Of a stretch of 64,000 nucleotides of DNA, positions 16,720 to 24,895 are shown in pieces. This stretch comes from Pyrinomonadaceae bacterium (GTDB lineage: Bacteria > Acidobacteriota > Blastocatellia > Pyrinomonadales > Pyrinomonadaceae). Under the pieces are notes generated by a model. The model was given only the letters and a program-made list of their open reading frames with translations. It did not search any database and was not told the DNA's origin. The DNA lies in the NCBI GenBank assembly GCA_036277115.1, contig DASUNM010000023.1, positions 1,302,001-1,366,000 of the forward strand, in the 5' to 3' direction. Both the position numbers and the translations under genes were made by a program. Each line of letters opens with the position of its first letter. Position 1 is the first letter of the stretch.

Positions 16720-17663
16720 GTCAACACGTTCTGGGCCCGTCCCGCGACAAACGCTTCAAGGTTATCGATGACTTGATCGGCGAGGGTCTGCGTCGCTTCA
16801 TGGCTCGCCCACGCCACGTGGGGAGTCACAATGAAGTTCGGCAGATTCAGATCCAGCAATGGGCTTCCGCTCCGCGGTGGCTCTTCCCGCAGCACATCGC
16901 TCGCCGCGCCGGCGATTAAGCCTTCTTGTAATGCCGCCACCAACGCTTCATCCTGAATCAGCGCGCCCCGCGCGGTGTTAATTAGTAGCGCACTTCGCTT
17001 CATCATTTCGAATTCCCGCCGGCCAAACATGTCGCGCGTTTCGTCCGTCAGCGGACAATGCAAGGTCACAATATCGCTCTGCACCAGTACTTCATCGAAC
17101 GCGGTGCGGCCAACGCGAATTGATTTGGCGTTCTTATGTTCTGAAACCTGAACGGTCATGCCAACCGATTCAGCGAGCTGCGCCATCGATTTGCCGATCG
17201 AGCCATAACCGACGATGCCAATTGTGCTGCCTTTAATGTCGTGTAGTGGATGAGTGAGCAAACAGAATTGTTTGGATTGCTGCCATTTGCCGGCTTGAAC
17301 GTCTTGCCGGTAAAGCAGCAGATTGCGGCGCAGCGCCAAAATCAGCATCAGCACATGCTCAGGTACTGAATTCACGGCATAGCCGCGCACATTGCAGACG
17401 GTAATTCCGCGGCGGCGGCAATAGTCCAGATCGACACAGTCCGAACCAGTCGCCGCAATTGCGATCAGCTTCACCTCAAGCGCGTGCGCCAGTTGCGGCT
17501 CGCCCAAAGAAAGTTTGTTGCTGATGATGATCGATGCGGCCCGGACGCGTCCGGAAACTTCTGGCGGGAGCGTATCCGCGTACTCGACCCACTCATGATC
17601 GAAGCCCGGGCGGCGAAAGTCCGCCTGAATGGTGTCGCGTTCGAGAAAGACGATGCGTTCCAT
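16716..17663 (-). CDS. NAD-dependent D-2-hydroxyacid dehydrogenase
   Basis: A 315-residue oxidoreductase of the glycerate/hydroxypyruvate reductase group. The nucleotide site is IVGYGSIGKSMAQLAE. The catalytic set follows the family: Arg in INTARGALI, Glu in the VLREEPPRSG region and His in VTPHVAWAS. Likely substrates are glycerate, hydroxypyruvate or similar short 2-hydroxyacids; a serA role is less likely because there is no regulatory ACT domain. TATTCT lies nine bases before the start with no Shine-Dalgarno. The gene stands alone on the minus strand. Confidence 0.88.
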   Translation of the reverse strand: MERIVFLERDTIQADFRRPGFDHEWVEYADTLPPEVSGRVRAASIIISNKLSLGEPQLAHALEVKLIAIAATGSDCVDLDYCRRRGITVCNVRGYAVNSVPEHVLMLILALRRNLLLYRQDVQAGKWQQSKQFCLLTHPLHDIKGSTIGIVGYGSIGKSMAQLAESVGMTVQVSEHKNAKSIRVGRTAFDEVLVQSDIVTLHCPLTDETRDMFGRREFEMMKRSALLINTARGALIQDEALVAALQEGLIAGAASDVLREEPPRSGSPLLDLNLPNFIVTPHVAWASHEATQTLADQVIDNLEAFVAGRAQNVLT

Positions 17664-17672
17664 TTGAATCGC

Positions 17673-17678
17673 AGAATA
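17673..17678 (-). promoter_or_regulatory. -10-like TATTCT nine bases before the dehydrogenase start
   Basis: Read on the minus strand, TATTCT is followed by nine bases and then ATG, with no Shine-Dalgarno. This suggests a leaderless or near-leaderless transcript. Confidence 0.4.
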
Positions 17679-17734
17679 CTACAAACGTACTGATGAGCCC
17701 TCCCTAACGGTCGGGCTACTGCCCCGCCGCATGT

Positions 17735-17740
17735 TAGACT
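17735..17740 (+). promoter_or_regulatory. Extended -10 TGTTAGACT before the GNAT gene
   Basis: TAGACT preceded by TGT gives an extended -10 form, and nine bases separate it from the ATG at 17750. No Shine-Dalgarno is present. Confidence 0.4.
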
Positions 17741-17749
17741 GCGCGAGCC

Positions 17750-18208
17750 ATGCGCATCGAGATTCGCCGCGCCCATCCGGAGGAAGCAGATACTCTCACT
17801 GAAATTGCGCATGCAGCCAAACGTCATTGGAAGTACCCTGAAAGCTGGATCCAACAGTGGCGGATGGACCTGACTATCTCGGGTGAATTCATCAGCAATC
17901 ACGAGGTCTTCGCAGCCACCATCAATGGCGCAGTTGTTGGTTGTTGTGCCCTAGTGGTGACGGATGCGCTCGCAGAAATCGAGCACATGTGGATCAGGCC
18001 CGAGCAGATGGGCAGCGGTGTAGGTCGTGCTCTGTTCGAGCATGTAAGAGCGCGCGCCGTGGAACGTGGCGCGAACGTGCTTGAACTTTCAGCCGATCCT
18101 TACGCCGAAGGGTTTTACGCCCGCATGGGAGCGAAACGCATCGGTGAGATTCCAGCTGACATGGATGGGCAGTCACGAGTATTGCCAAGAATGAGAATCG
18201 AGTTTTAG
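17750..18208 (+). CDS. GNAT-family N-acetyltransferase
   Basis: A 152-residue acetyl-CoA-dependent acetyltransferase. The acceptor-side strand VFAATINGAVVGCCALVV is followed by AEIEHMWIRPEQMGSGVGRALFEHV, which carries the acetyl-CoA pyrophosphate loop, and by the terminal FYARMGAKRIGE that is typical of the family. The substrate cannot be predicted. It lies 3.7 kb from argH and is not part of the arg operon, so its use as an N-acetylglutamate synthase is possible but unsupported. It diverges from the 2-hydroxyacid dehydrogenase gene. Confidence 0.85.
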   Translation: MRIEIRRAHPEEADTLTEIAHAAKRHWKYPESWIQQWRMDLTISGEFISNHEVFAATINGAVVGCCALVVTDALAEIEHMWIRPEQMGSGVGRALFEHVRARAVERGANVLELSADPYAEGFYARMGAKRIGEIPADMDGQSRVLPRMRIEF

Positions 18209-18213
18209 GCGGT

Positions 18214-18289
18214 GCGTTGTACTTGGTGCTTTGAACTTGGACGTGACTGGTAAGGTTCGCGTGTTCCAACAAAGCACTAAGTACTAAGC
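18214..18289. repeat. Inverted repeat between the GNAT and small membrane genes
   Basis: TTGTACTTGGTGCTTT in the left arm (18214-18238) pairs with AAAGCACTAAGTACT in the right arm (18268-18289) with two mismatches. A further partial copy, AAAGTACAA, follows. It has the look of a short dispersed palindrome. Confidence 0.55.
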
Positions 18290-18313
18290 GCAAAGTACAA
18301 AATTCTAATCGAG

Positions 18314-18508
18314 ATGTGGGACACAAAGCGTCAAATCATCTGGCTGGTTGCCGGAATCTCGTTCGGCACGTTCATCATCTACATGGACGCGCATGACGAA
18401 GTTGGGCAATTCGAACCGTCGGTGTTCGTCTTTTGGGAGATTATTCTTTTGATAATTATCGTGACGTTGTTCTACTTCTATTCAAGGAAAAAGAAGGGCG
18501 GACAGTAG
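18314..18508 (+). CDS. Small two-helix membrane protein, hypothetical
   Basis: A 64-residue frame with two hydrophobic segments (IIWLVAGISFGTFIIYM and FVFWEIILLIIIVTLFYFY) separated by an acidic loop and ending in a basic tail KKKGG. The last codons and stop are contributed by a palindromic repeat at 18496-18520. No Shine-Dalgarno is clear. The hydrophobic pattern is unlikely by chance, but the gene is short and I recognise no family. Confidence 0.5.
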   Translation: MWDTKRQIIWLVAGISFGTFIIYMDAHDEVGQFEPSVFVFWEIILLIIIVTLFYFYSRKKKGGQ

Positions 18509-18520
18509 CCCGCCTCTAAA
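18496..18520. repeat. Half copy of the GGCGGGCTACTGCCCGCC-type palindrome
   Basis: GGCGG (18497-18501) pairs with CCGCC (18510-18514), followed by TCTAAA. The same unit, inverted and duplicated, forms the repeat at 32478-32548. It contains the stop codon of the small membrane gene. Confidence 0.6.
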
Positions 18521-18541
18521 AGTCGAAGTTAAGAAAGAAGA

Positions 18542-19537
18542 TCAATTCGCGGGCTGCATCGTCTTTGAGCGCGCGACAATTCCGGACTCGGCCACTACCA
18601 ACAGCCGGCGCGGCTCGCTGGTAATCACGCTCTTGGGCAGGTACGACAGGACATAACGCTTCTTTCGCAGCTCGTCGGCGATGGCTTTAGCCGCTGAGCC
18701 TGGATCATCTATTGGGAAAATACTTCCGCCCGTTCCTTCGGCGAGATCGTCGATGACTTGCCGTGGTTTCGGTACGTCGCGACGAATCGCACCGCGCGTT
18801 CGATCGGGCGCCTGGACGCAATAGACGGCAATATCGAGCTGCTGTAGAGCCGCAAGCGCCTGATTGAACTTCGCTTTGCTGCCTTTATCCAATCCGTCGC
18901 TGATGACAACGATCGCCCGCTTCTGCGATGTCAGCGGTCGCAGGGCGTCCTCGATCACGGCGAGCATCGCGTCGAACAAATGGGGCTCACCCTTCTTGCG
19001 AAACGTCTTTAGCTCGCCCTGGATCTTCTTCGCGTCGTCCGTCCAATCGGAAACAATTTCGGCGTTGTCGTCATAGCCGACGATCAGCAGCTTGTCTCCG
19101 TCATAAATCTCGTAGGCAAACTCGAGCGCCGCCGCCTCCAGTTTCTCCACGTCAGCACGCAAGGTCAGCGAGTTGTCGACCAGCAGCACGATGCGCGCCG
19201 CGGAACGGTCAGGCACAAAGCTTTTTATGGACTGCTCGACACCATTATCGAACAACGAGATGTCGCGGGCCGTAATGGCAGTTGCTGACTCGTTTTCGCG
19301 GAAAGCAACGACATTCAGCGTCGATGAACCCTCGCCGGCCGGTTGTGAACGGCGGCCAGCCTGCGCCCAAAGGCTGCTCAACAAGCAGCCGAGAGCGATC
19401 AGGACGACCGCGGCCCGGAACCAAACGAACCGTTTCCCGGTACGCACGCCGCTGGCGTGCTGCTTTGTTGCAGTGTGAAAAGCACGCCAGAGGCGCGCGC
19501 ACCGAATCACAGGCTGTATGAGATTACTGAAAGGCAT
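18542..19537 (-). CDS. Secreted VWFA-domain protein (acidobacterial type)
   Basis: A 331-residue protein exported through a hydrophobic segment at about 38-60 (FRAAVVLIALGCLLSSLWAQ). The VWFA domain begins near 112 with a variant MIDAS loop, LLVDNSLTLRAD (Asp-x-Ser-x-Thr), and continues with VVISDGLDKGS. Such proteins bind a metal and a protein ligand at the envelope. The signal sequence is unusually far from the annotated ATG; residues 13-33 are encoded by two copies of a GCACGCC/GGCGTGC palindrome. The true start may be the GTG at 19447 (VRTGKRFVW...). It is a relative of the larger VWFA protein at 26.0-27.7 kb. Confidence 0.82.
   Translation of the reverse strand: MPFSNLIQPVIRCARLWRAFHTATKQHASGVRTGKRFVWFRAAVVLIALGCLLSSLWAQAGRRSQPAGEGSSTLNVVAFRENESATAITARDISLFDNGVEQSIKSFVPDRSAARIVLLVDNSLTLRADVEKLEAAALEFAYEIYDGDKLLIVGYDDNAEIVSDWTDDAKKIQGELKTFRKKGEPHLFDAMLAVIEDALRPLTSQKRAIVVISDGLDKGSKAKFNQALAALQQLDIAVYCVQAPDRTRGAIRRDVPKPRQVIDDLAEGTGGSIFPIDDPGSAAKAIADELRKKRYVLSYLPKSVITSEPRRLLVVAESGIVARSKTMQPAN
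19444..19500. repeat. Two GCACGCC/GGCGTGC hairpins inside a VWFA N-terminus
   Basis: GCACGCC (19444-19450) and GGCGTGC (19454-19460) form a perfect stem with a 3-base loop. A second copy at 19482-19498 has one mismatch. They lie within the first 33 codons of the VWFA gene if the upstream ATG is used. Confidence 0.6.
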
Positions 19538-19574
19538 TAGCTGGTAGATGAGGAATCAGGGCGTTGCGGTTTCC

Positions 19575-19871
19575 TCAGGCCTTGTCGGTTTTCTTTGCAG
19601 CCGGCTTGGGCTTCTCTTTATCGCCGCCTTTCGATTTTTCCGAAGAGGTGTCCGAAGACAGTTCCTTCTCGACCTTTTCGGCGACGCTTCCCTTGCGCGC
19701 GTAGTCAGTGACGTACCACCCTTCGCCTTTGAATTGGATGGCGGGCGACGAAATCAGTTTCTCCAGACGCCCCCCGCATTCGCGACAACGGGTCGGTGGT
19801 TTGGCGGGCGCGCGCACCAGCACCTCGGTCTGTTTGGCGCACTTCTTACAACGATATTCGTAGATTGGCAT
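19575..19871 (-). CDS. FmdB-family zinc-ribbon protein
   Basis: A 98-residue protein. The start is placed at MPIYEYRCKKC (19871) because this is the invariant N-terminus of the family and a promoter lies 13-40 bases upstream; the frame extends 11 codons further. Two cysteine pairs, CKKC and CRECGG, form the zinc ribbon. The C-terminal third is a charged Lys/Glu/Ser tail without structure. FmdB proteins are putative regulators of unclear target. It diverges from the sigma-54 activator gene. Confidence 0.88.
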   Translation of the reverse strand: MPIYEYRCKKCAKQTEVLVRAPAKPPTRCRECGGRLEKLISSPAIQFKGEGWYVTDYARKGSVAEKVEKELSSDTSSEKSKGGDKEKPKPAAKKTDKA

Positions 19872-19884
19872 GCTTAGTTGTTTG

Positions 19885-19912
19885 ATTATACGAGAGCGCC
19901 CCACGAGCGCAA
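19885..19912 (-). promoter_or_regulatory. Sigma-70-type promoter for the FmdB gene
   Basis: On the minus strand, -35 TTGCGC (19907-19912), a 16-base spacer and -10 TATAAT (19885-19890). The ATG follows 13 bases later, giving a leader of only a few bases. Confidence 0.6.
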
Positions 19913-19945
19913 CTTGACCGTATGCGTGTCCCGAGGGCGAAGTTT

Positions 19946-19974
19946 TTGCAACTTGCAGCCTCGTTCGTTATGAT
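19946..19974 (+). promoter_or_regulatory. Promoter setting the start of the sigma-54 activator
   Basis: TTGCAA (19946-19951), a 17-base spacer and TATGAT (19969-19974). Transcription would begin near 19981, downstream of the first in-frame ATG at 19922, so translation must start later, most likely at 20027. Confidence 0.55.
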
Positions 19975-20026
19975 CGGCAGACTTGGTACGAGGCCAGCGA
20001 GTTCGCTTGCCGACCCGTTGCCCGCG

Positions 20027-22171
20027 ATGCAACCTGCGAAAGAGACACCACAACATCTTTCCCTCGAACGGAAGCTGAAGCTTCACGAGGCGCGCGAGTC
20101 TATCATTGGACGGCTGGCGGCCGATCTGCCTAAGTCGATCAACCTCGACACTTTTCTGAAGGTGATCGTGGCCGAGCTCGGCCAGATGATGGAGGTCGAT
20201 CGGTGCGACATCATCAAGCTCAGCCCTGAGGGTGAACTGGTTGTGGGTCACGAGTGGCGCGCATCTGACTCAGTACCGTCCAGCATCAACGTTCACGTTC
20301 CGGTTGATGTCGCGACCTTGTCACAATACATCGACATTAAGAAACCGATTCGCATAAACGACACGTCGGCGTCCACTCTCGATCACAAAGTTCGCTTCTT
20401 CGCGAAGAGTCTCGGCACTCGATCGCTACTAATTGTGCCGGTGGTGCTTGACGAAGAAGTTCTCGGACTCATCGGTTTGCATCAGACGCGCGCGCCGCGC
20501 GTGTGGACGGACGAGGAGGTTGCGTTTCTCGTCTCGATCGCGACGCAGCTAGCCATAGGTTATCAGTACACGCGGATTTATACGGACAAGAAACGCGAGG
20601 CCGAGACGACCAAAGCTCTCTTGCAAATCGCGAATGTGCTGAACGCGCGATCGGACTTTCGCGAGGTTACTTCCGCGGTGATGCAAAGGACGTTGGCCCT
20701 GATCGGTGCGGATTACTGTGCGCTGGGCGTATTGGACTCGGATGAAAAGCGAATTAGGCTGGCGGCATTCGAGGCCGCGCCGCATGCCGTGACCGACAGT
20801 GTGCGGGGTTTGATCGAGACGCACGGCCAGTCGCTCGACATCACCTCATATCCCGCCATGGTCGACGTGCTGGCGCAAGGTAAAACGCTGAAGCTGGTTG
20901 AGACTGATTTGCCGCTGCCGGTACGCATGGGTTTCATTGCCACGCTCGGCGGCCGAGCGGCCCTGGTTTCACCCGTACGCGTGGGCAATCACACCTTTGG
21001 TTTGCTCGGTTTGGTGTGGAGCGAATCGCGCGATGGTTTCCGCGATCAGGAAATCGCGCTCGTCGAAGGCATCGCGGACCAAATCGGAACGGCCCTGGAA
21101 CGCGATCAACTGACGGCCGAGGTTTTGCGACTGAAGCACGCGCTCCACGAGCGCTACGGCGAAGATCGCATTATTGGCCAGGCGCCGACGATTCGGCGCG
21201 CCATGGAGCTCGCACTGAATGTAGCGGACACGCAGACTTCGGTGATGATTCAGGGCGAGTCAGGCACGGGCAAAGAACTCCTGGCGAACCTGATTCACTT
21301 CAATTCGGGTCGCGAAGATAAGCCTTACATCAAACTGAACTGCGGCGCGATTCCTGAGACGCTGCTGGAATCCGAGCTCTTCGGGCACGAAAAAGGTTCG
21401 TTCACCGACGCGCGCTCGCGTCGCCGCGGCCGGTTCGAAGAAGCTAACGATGGCACGCTCTTTCTCGATGAAGTCGGTGAAATGAGTTTGGGCGCGCAGG
21501 TGCGCCTCCTGCGCGTGCTGCAGGACGGCGAGTTTACGCGCGTGGGCGGGAATGAGGTTTTGAAATCCGATGTGCGGATCATCGCGGCGTCCAATGTCGA
21601 TCTGGAACAGGCAGTTGAAGCCGGCAAGTTCCGGCGCGATCTCTTTTATCGTTTATCGGTTTTTCCGATTCAGCTGCCGCCGCTCCGCGAACGACCGGAA
21701 GACATTCACCTGCTCGTGATTCACTTTCTCGAACATTACAAACAGCGCACCGGCCGTTTCGTTTCGGGGATCTCCAAAGACGCGCTCCGCGCCCTGATCA
21801 GCTACGAGTGGCCCGGTAATGTGCGCGAACTTGAGAACGCAATTGAGCGCGCGGTAATCATTGCCGCCGGACGGCAGATTGAGTTGGAAGACTTGCCGGC
21901 TGCGATTGCGAACGTAGCCGCGCAACGGCAGGCATCGTTGCGCGCGGAGCGTGCACACGCCGCGAGCGAAGGTCGTTCCGCTACGCTGGAGGTTGATCTT
22001 CCGTCATCGATGGACGAAATCGAACGACACGCGATTGAAGCGACGCTTGATTACACCTCGGGCGACAAAACCCGCGCGGCGAAGCTTCTGAACATCGGGC
22101 GCAAGACCATTTATCGGAAGCTCGATCAGTACAACGGCAAGAAGAGCGAGTCTCCCGGCGATCAGGAATAA
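20027..22171 (+). CDS. Sigma-54-dependent activator with two GAF domains
   Basis: A 714-residue enhancer-binding protein that opens sigma-54 promoters. The start MQPAKETPQ is chosen because a promoter lies inside the longer frame. Two GAF sensor domains fill about residues 40-180 and 200-360. The AAA+ domain has Walker A GESGTGKE (from residue 410), a sigma-54 loop GSFTDA (457-462; the usual form is GAFTGA) and FLDEVGEM as Walker B. A Fis-type helix-turn-helix (AAKLLNIGRKTIYRKL) ends the protein. No receiver domain is present, so control is by a small ligand at the GAF domains. Its targets are not evident here. Confidence 0.93.
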   Translation: MQPAKETPQHLSLERKLKLHEARESIIGRLAADLPKSINLDTFLKVIVAELGQMMEVDRCDIIKLSPEGELVVGHEWRASDSVPSSINVHVPVDVATLSQYIDIKKPIRINDTSASTLDHKVRFFAKSLGTRSLLIVPVVLDEEVLGLIGLHQTRAPRVWTDEEVAFLVSIATQLAIGYQYTRIYTDKKREAETTKALLQIANVLNARSDFREVTSAVMQRTLALIGADYCALGVLDSDEKRIRLAAFEAAPHAVTDSVRGLIETHGQSLDITSYPAMVDVLAQGKTLKLVETDLPLPVRMGFIATLGGRAALVSPVRVGNHTFGLLGLVWSESRDGFRDQEIALVEGIADQIGTALERDQLTAEVLRLKHALHERYGEDRIIGQAPTIRRAMELALNVADTQTSVMIQGESGTGKELLANLIHFNSGREDKPYIKLNCGAIPETLLESELFGHEKGSFTDARSRRRGRFEEANDGTLFLDEVGEMSLGAQVRLLRVLQDGEFTRVGGNEVLKSDVRIIAASNVDLEQAVEAGKFRRDLFYRLSVFPIQLPPLRERPEDIHLLVIHFLEHYKQRTGRFVSGISKDALRALISYEWPGNVRELENAIERAVIIAAGRQIELEDLPAAIANVAAQRQASLRAERAHAASEGRSATLEVDLPSSMDEIERHAIEATLDYTSGDKTRAAKLLNIGRKTIYRKLDQYNGKKSESPGDQE

Positions 22172-22205
22172 CGACGTGCGCGTGGCGCTGTCTCAGTTGA
22201 TGCGC

Positions 22206-22211
22206 TAAACT
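22206..22211 (+). promoter_or_regulatory. -10-like TAAACT eight bases before the CPBP gene
   Basis: TAAACT is followed by eight bases and the GTG start at 22220. No Shine-Dalgarno is present. Confidence 0.35.
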
Positions 22212-22219
22212 GCTGCCGC

Positions 22220-23095
22220 GTGAACACACCCGAAGAGTCCGCACCTCAAGAACCGGCCGAGCCGGTTTCCGAAAGCCCACCCGAGGCGCTTCCAGAAGGA
22301 ACGACACCCTCTCGCAAGCTGCGAGAGTTGTTTATTGCTATTTTCACTTGGCTGGTAAGTGTCGCGCTGCTCTTGCTCCCTCAGATCCTGGCACTCCCTT
22401 ATTTGCTCTATTACTATCAAGGCAAACCGCTGACACGGGAATCATTGCTGGCGGACAAAACACTGGTTGTTTTGTTGGTAGCGGGGATTCTGCCTGCTCA
22501 TCTAATCACGCTTGCTGTTACCTGGGCTGTGGCTACTCGCTTTGGAAAGATACCGGCGAAAGCCGCGCTGCAATGGCACTGGGCGAGCCCCATTTCGATC
22601 CTGAAGAGCATGGGCCTGGCTGTCGTATTGTTTGGCCTCGCCTGGGCAGTAACTCTTATTTTCGGCGGACAAGAAACCGACATCGAACGAATTTTGAAGA
22701 GTTCACGCACCGCGGCATTGATCGTTGCCTTTCTCGCCGTGGTGACAGCTCCGCTGGTTGAGGAGATCGTATACCGCGGCATTCTCTATCCTGCATGGCA
22801 ACGTCTCACTGGATCTACAGCGGCGGTCATTATCGTAACGCTGAGTTTTGCGCTCCCTCATATTCCCCAATACTGGCCAAACATGGCAGTGATTGCTTCG
22901 ATCACAACCCTAAGCCTGATACTAACGATCGTGCGAGCCCGGACTGGTAACCTGTTGCACTGTTACCTTATTCATCTCGTATTCAATGGCGTGCAAGCAA
23001 TCCTCATAGTTCTTGAGACCCTGGTCCGGTCGCTTAAGACTCCCAATCCGGATGTAGTACCGACCTTCATTCAATCGCTCTTAAAGATCCTCTGA
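22220..23095 (+). CDS. CPBP-family intramembrane metalloprotease
   Basis: A 291-residue polytopic protein of the CAAX-protease/bacteriocin-processing family. The catalytic motifs are EEIVYRG (Glu-Glu-x-x-x-Arg), the His in FALPHIPQYW and the His in CYLIHLVFNGV. At least six membrane segments are visible. The Pro/Glu-rich N-terminus is cytoplasmic. Translation begins at GTG. The stop and the next start overlap as TGATG, so it is coupled to the FAD oxidoreductase gene. The substrate is unknown. Confidence 0.88.
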   Translation: MNTPEESAPQEPAEPVSESPPEALPEGTTPSRKLRELFIAIFTWLVSVALLLLPQILALPYLLYYYQGKPLTRESLLADKTLVVLLVAGILPAHLITLAVTWAVATRFGKIPAKAALQWHWASPISILKSMGLAVVLFGLAWAVTLIFGGQETDIERILKSSRTAALIVAFLAVVTAPLVEEIVYRGILYPAWQRLTGSTAAVIIVTLSFALPHIPQYWPNMAVIASITTLSLILTIVRARTGNLLHCYLIHLVFNGVQAILIVLETLVRSLKTPNPDVVPTFIQSLLKIL

Positions 23096-24459
23096 TGGAG
23101 TGCGAGGTCATCGTTGTCGGCGCCGGCATAGGCGGCCTAACGACCGCCGCCTTGCTGGCCGCCAGAGGCGTGGACGTGTGCGTCTTTGAGCGGCAGCCCG
23201 AAGTGGGCGGATGCGTCGCGAATTTTGAACACCTTGGCTACACCTTCGAGCCGACCTGTGGACTTTATTCAGGATGGGAGCCTGGTGGCATCTGGGAGCG
23301 AATCTTTTCGCAACTGCCGGTGGCAGCGCCTGGCGTAACGAAGCTGTCGCCCAACTACGTCGTTCGCTTGCCCGACGGCCGCGACATTCAGGTTTCCTCG
23401 GATCACTCAGCGTTCGAAACCGAAATCGCAACCGCGTTCTCAGAGTGTGCTGACGCTGCCATTCGGTTTTTCCGCGAGGTCAGATCTGGAGCCGGTAACG
23501 AAGCTGTATTGACAGAATTACTCCACGGTACTTCAAGGGAGTTTCAATGGTTTATAGACGCGCAGCTACAAACGTTCACTCAGTCCACGAGCGATGGATG
23601 TTCTTTGTCGCGCGCGACTGTGGCGCTTCGATTAGCAACAGGCGATCTGTGGTCAATCGACGGCGCCGGTCAGACTCTCGCCAATCGACTTGCAGAGAGC
23701 CTGAAAGCGAGCGGCGGACCGCTGCGACTGAATTCACCGGTTCTGCGCTTGGCTTACGGGACAGACGGCAATCCGATCGGCGTTGATTTGTTAAGTGGCG
23801 AGCGTGTGATCGCGAAGCGCGCAATCATCAGCAACCTGACAGTTTGGGACACCTACGGAAAACTTGTGGGGCCGAGTCGCACACCGCGCGAAGTCGCGAG
23901 CGAACTGAAGAAACTCACCGCGTGGGGCGCATATCTGATATTTCTCGCCATCGACGAAGCTGCGATTGCACGGCTTCCCTCTCCGCGCACCTGGCTGATC
24001 TGCGACTCAGATGTTGAGGAGTATGATCCTGAAAACCAGCAACTCATGCTGAATCTGGCGATTGGGTTAACCGGGGGAGCACCCGCAGGAAAGCGCGCGC
24101 TCACTGCCATCGCATTCACCCAGGCCGACGAATGGTTCTCTTTTCACGAGGACCATTCCTGGCACGATGAAAAAGACCAGGCGTTGTTGGAATCGTGGTG
24201 GACGAAACTGCATCAGAGCCTGCCCCAACTCGGCGATGCAATTGAGGTAATTGAAACGAGCACTCCGCAAACAGTCTACGAAACCGCGCGGCGCAGATTG
24301 GGGATGATCGGGGCCCCGAGCGCTGACGACTTGCGGGCGACGCTCGTGCCGCCTTTCCCAAACCTCTTCCTGGTGGGAGACACCGCTTCGGCCGGTCTTG
24401 GACTTGAAGGCGTCGCCGATTTAGCCTTAACCCTCGCGAATCACCTCGCTCCAAGCTAG
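23095..24459 (+). CDS. FAD-dependent oxidoreductase, phytoene desaturase/CrtISO-like
   Basis: A 454-residue flavoprotein. The FAD dinucleotide fold opens at residue 4 (VIVVGAGIGGLTTAALLAARG) with FERQPEVGG following. The C-terminal flavin motif is NLFLVGDTASAGLGLEGVADLALTLANHL. This pairing marks the CrtI/carotenoid isomerase and related retinol saturase group. No crtB or other carotenoid gene is adjacent, so the substrate may be another lipid or polyene. It is coupled to the CPBP protease by a 1-bp overlap. Confidence 0.85.
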   Translation: MECEVIVVGAGIGGLTTAALLAARGVDVCVFERQPEVGGCVANFEHLGYTFEPTCGLYSGWEPGGIWERIFSQLPVAAPGVTKLSPNYVVRLPDGRDIQVSSDHSAFETEIATAFSECADAAIRFFREVRSGAGNEAVLTELLHGTSREFQWFIDAQLQTFTQSTSDGCSLSRATVALRLATGDLWSIDGAGQTLANRLAESLKASGGPLRLNSPVLRLAYGTDGNPIGVDLLSGERVIAKRAIISNLTVWDTYGKLVGPSRTPREVASELKKLTAWGAYLIFLAIDEAAIARLPSPRTWLICDSDVEEYDPENQQLMLNLAIGLTGGAPAGKRALTAIAFTQADEWFSFHEDHSWHDEKDQALLESWWTKLHQSLPQLGDAIEVIETSTPQTVYETARRRLGMIGAPSADDLRATLVPPFPNLFLVGDTASAGLGLEGVADLALTLANHLAPS

Positions 24460-24475
24460 TCACTCCCGTCCCAGC

Positions 24476-24501
24476 TTGACGGATATTGTATAGTGTATAG
24501 C
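24476..24501 (+). promoter_or_regulatory. Candidate promoter/operator of the GntR gene
   Basis: TTGACG at 24476-24481 is followed by an A+T-rich tract with TGTATAGTGTATAG immediately before the start. The TATA-type symmetry resembles sites bound by YtrA-type GntR proteins. The -10 is uncertain because TATAGC (24496-24501) gives a 14-base spacer. Confidence 0.3.
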
Positions 24502-24505
24502 AACT

Positions 24506-24886
24506 ATGTACATTACCATTGATGAAGCCGACCGCCGTCCAGTCTATCGGCAAATTGCTGAGGAAATTAAGATACTTATCGCGCGCGGGGAGTTGGAAGA
24601 GGGAGTGGCGTTGCCACCCGTTCGCCAAATCGCCAGCGATCTCGGCGTGAATTTGAATACGATCGCGGCGGCTTATCGGGAATTACAAAAAGAAGGGCTC
24701 GTCCGAGTGCGTCACGGTGCAGGCGCTTTCGTGGCCGCGCGCCAAGTCTCGCAACAAAGCGAGGCTGAACTGCGCAAGGCTTTGCGGGCAAGCCTGACGC
24801 ATCTCGCACTGGCAGGCCTGCCTCGCTCAGAGATTATCGCGATTGTGAACGAGGAACTTCGGCAGTTCTTTGGCCGACAATCGTAA
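24506..24886 (+). CDS. GntR-family regulator, YtrA-like
   Basis: A 126-residue repressor with an N-terminal winged helix (PVYRQIAEEIKILIARGEL, then LPPVRQIASDLGVNLNTIAAAYRELQKEGLV) and a short helical C-terminal region of about 50 residues. The small effector region is typical of the YtrA subfamily, which usually controls an adjacent ABC transporter; none is adjacent here. The start is very close to an A+T-rich symmetric tract that may be its own operator. Confidence 0.88.
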   Translation: MYITIDEADRRPVYRQIAEEIKILIARGELEEGVALPPVRQIASDLGVNLNTIAAAYRELQKEGLVRVRHGAGAFVAARQVSQQSEAELRKALRASLTHLALAGLPRSEIIAIVNEELRQFFGRQS

Positions 24887-24895
24887 TGTACGCAT

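Noticed and set aside
20266..20280. Third copy of the GTCAGTACC element
   Set aside because: CTCAGTACCGTCC lies inside a GAF-domain coding region and has no inverted partner.
20027..22171. Loss of sigma-54 contact because GAFTGA reads GSFTDA
   Set aside because: Substitutions at these positions occur in working activators, so this alone does not show loss of function.
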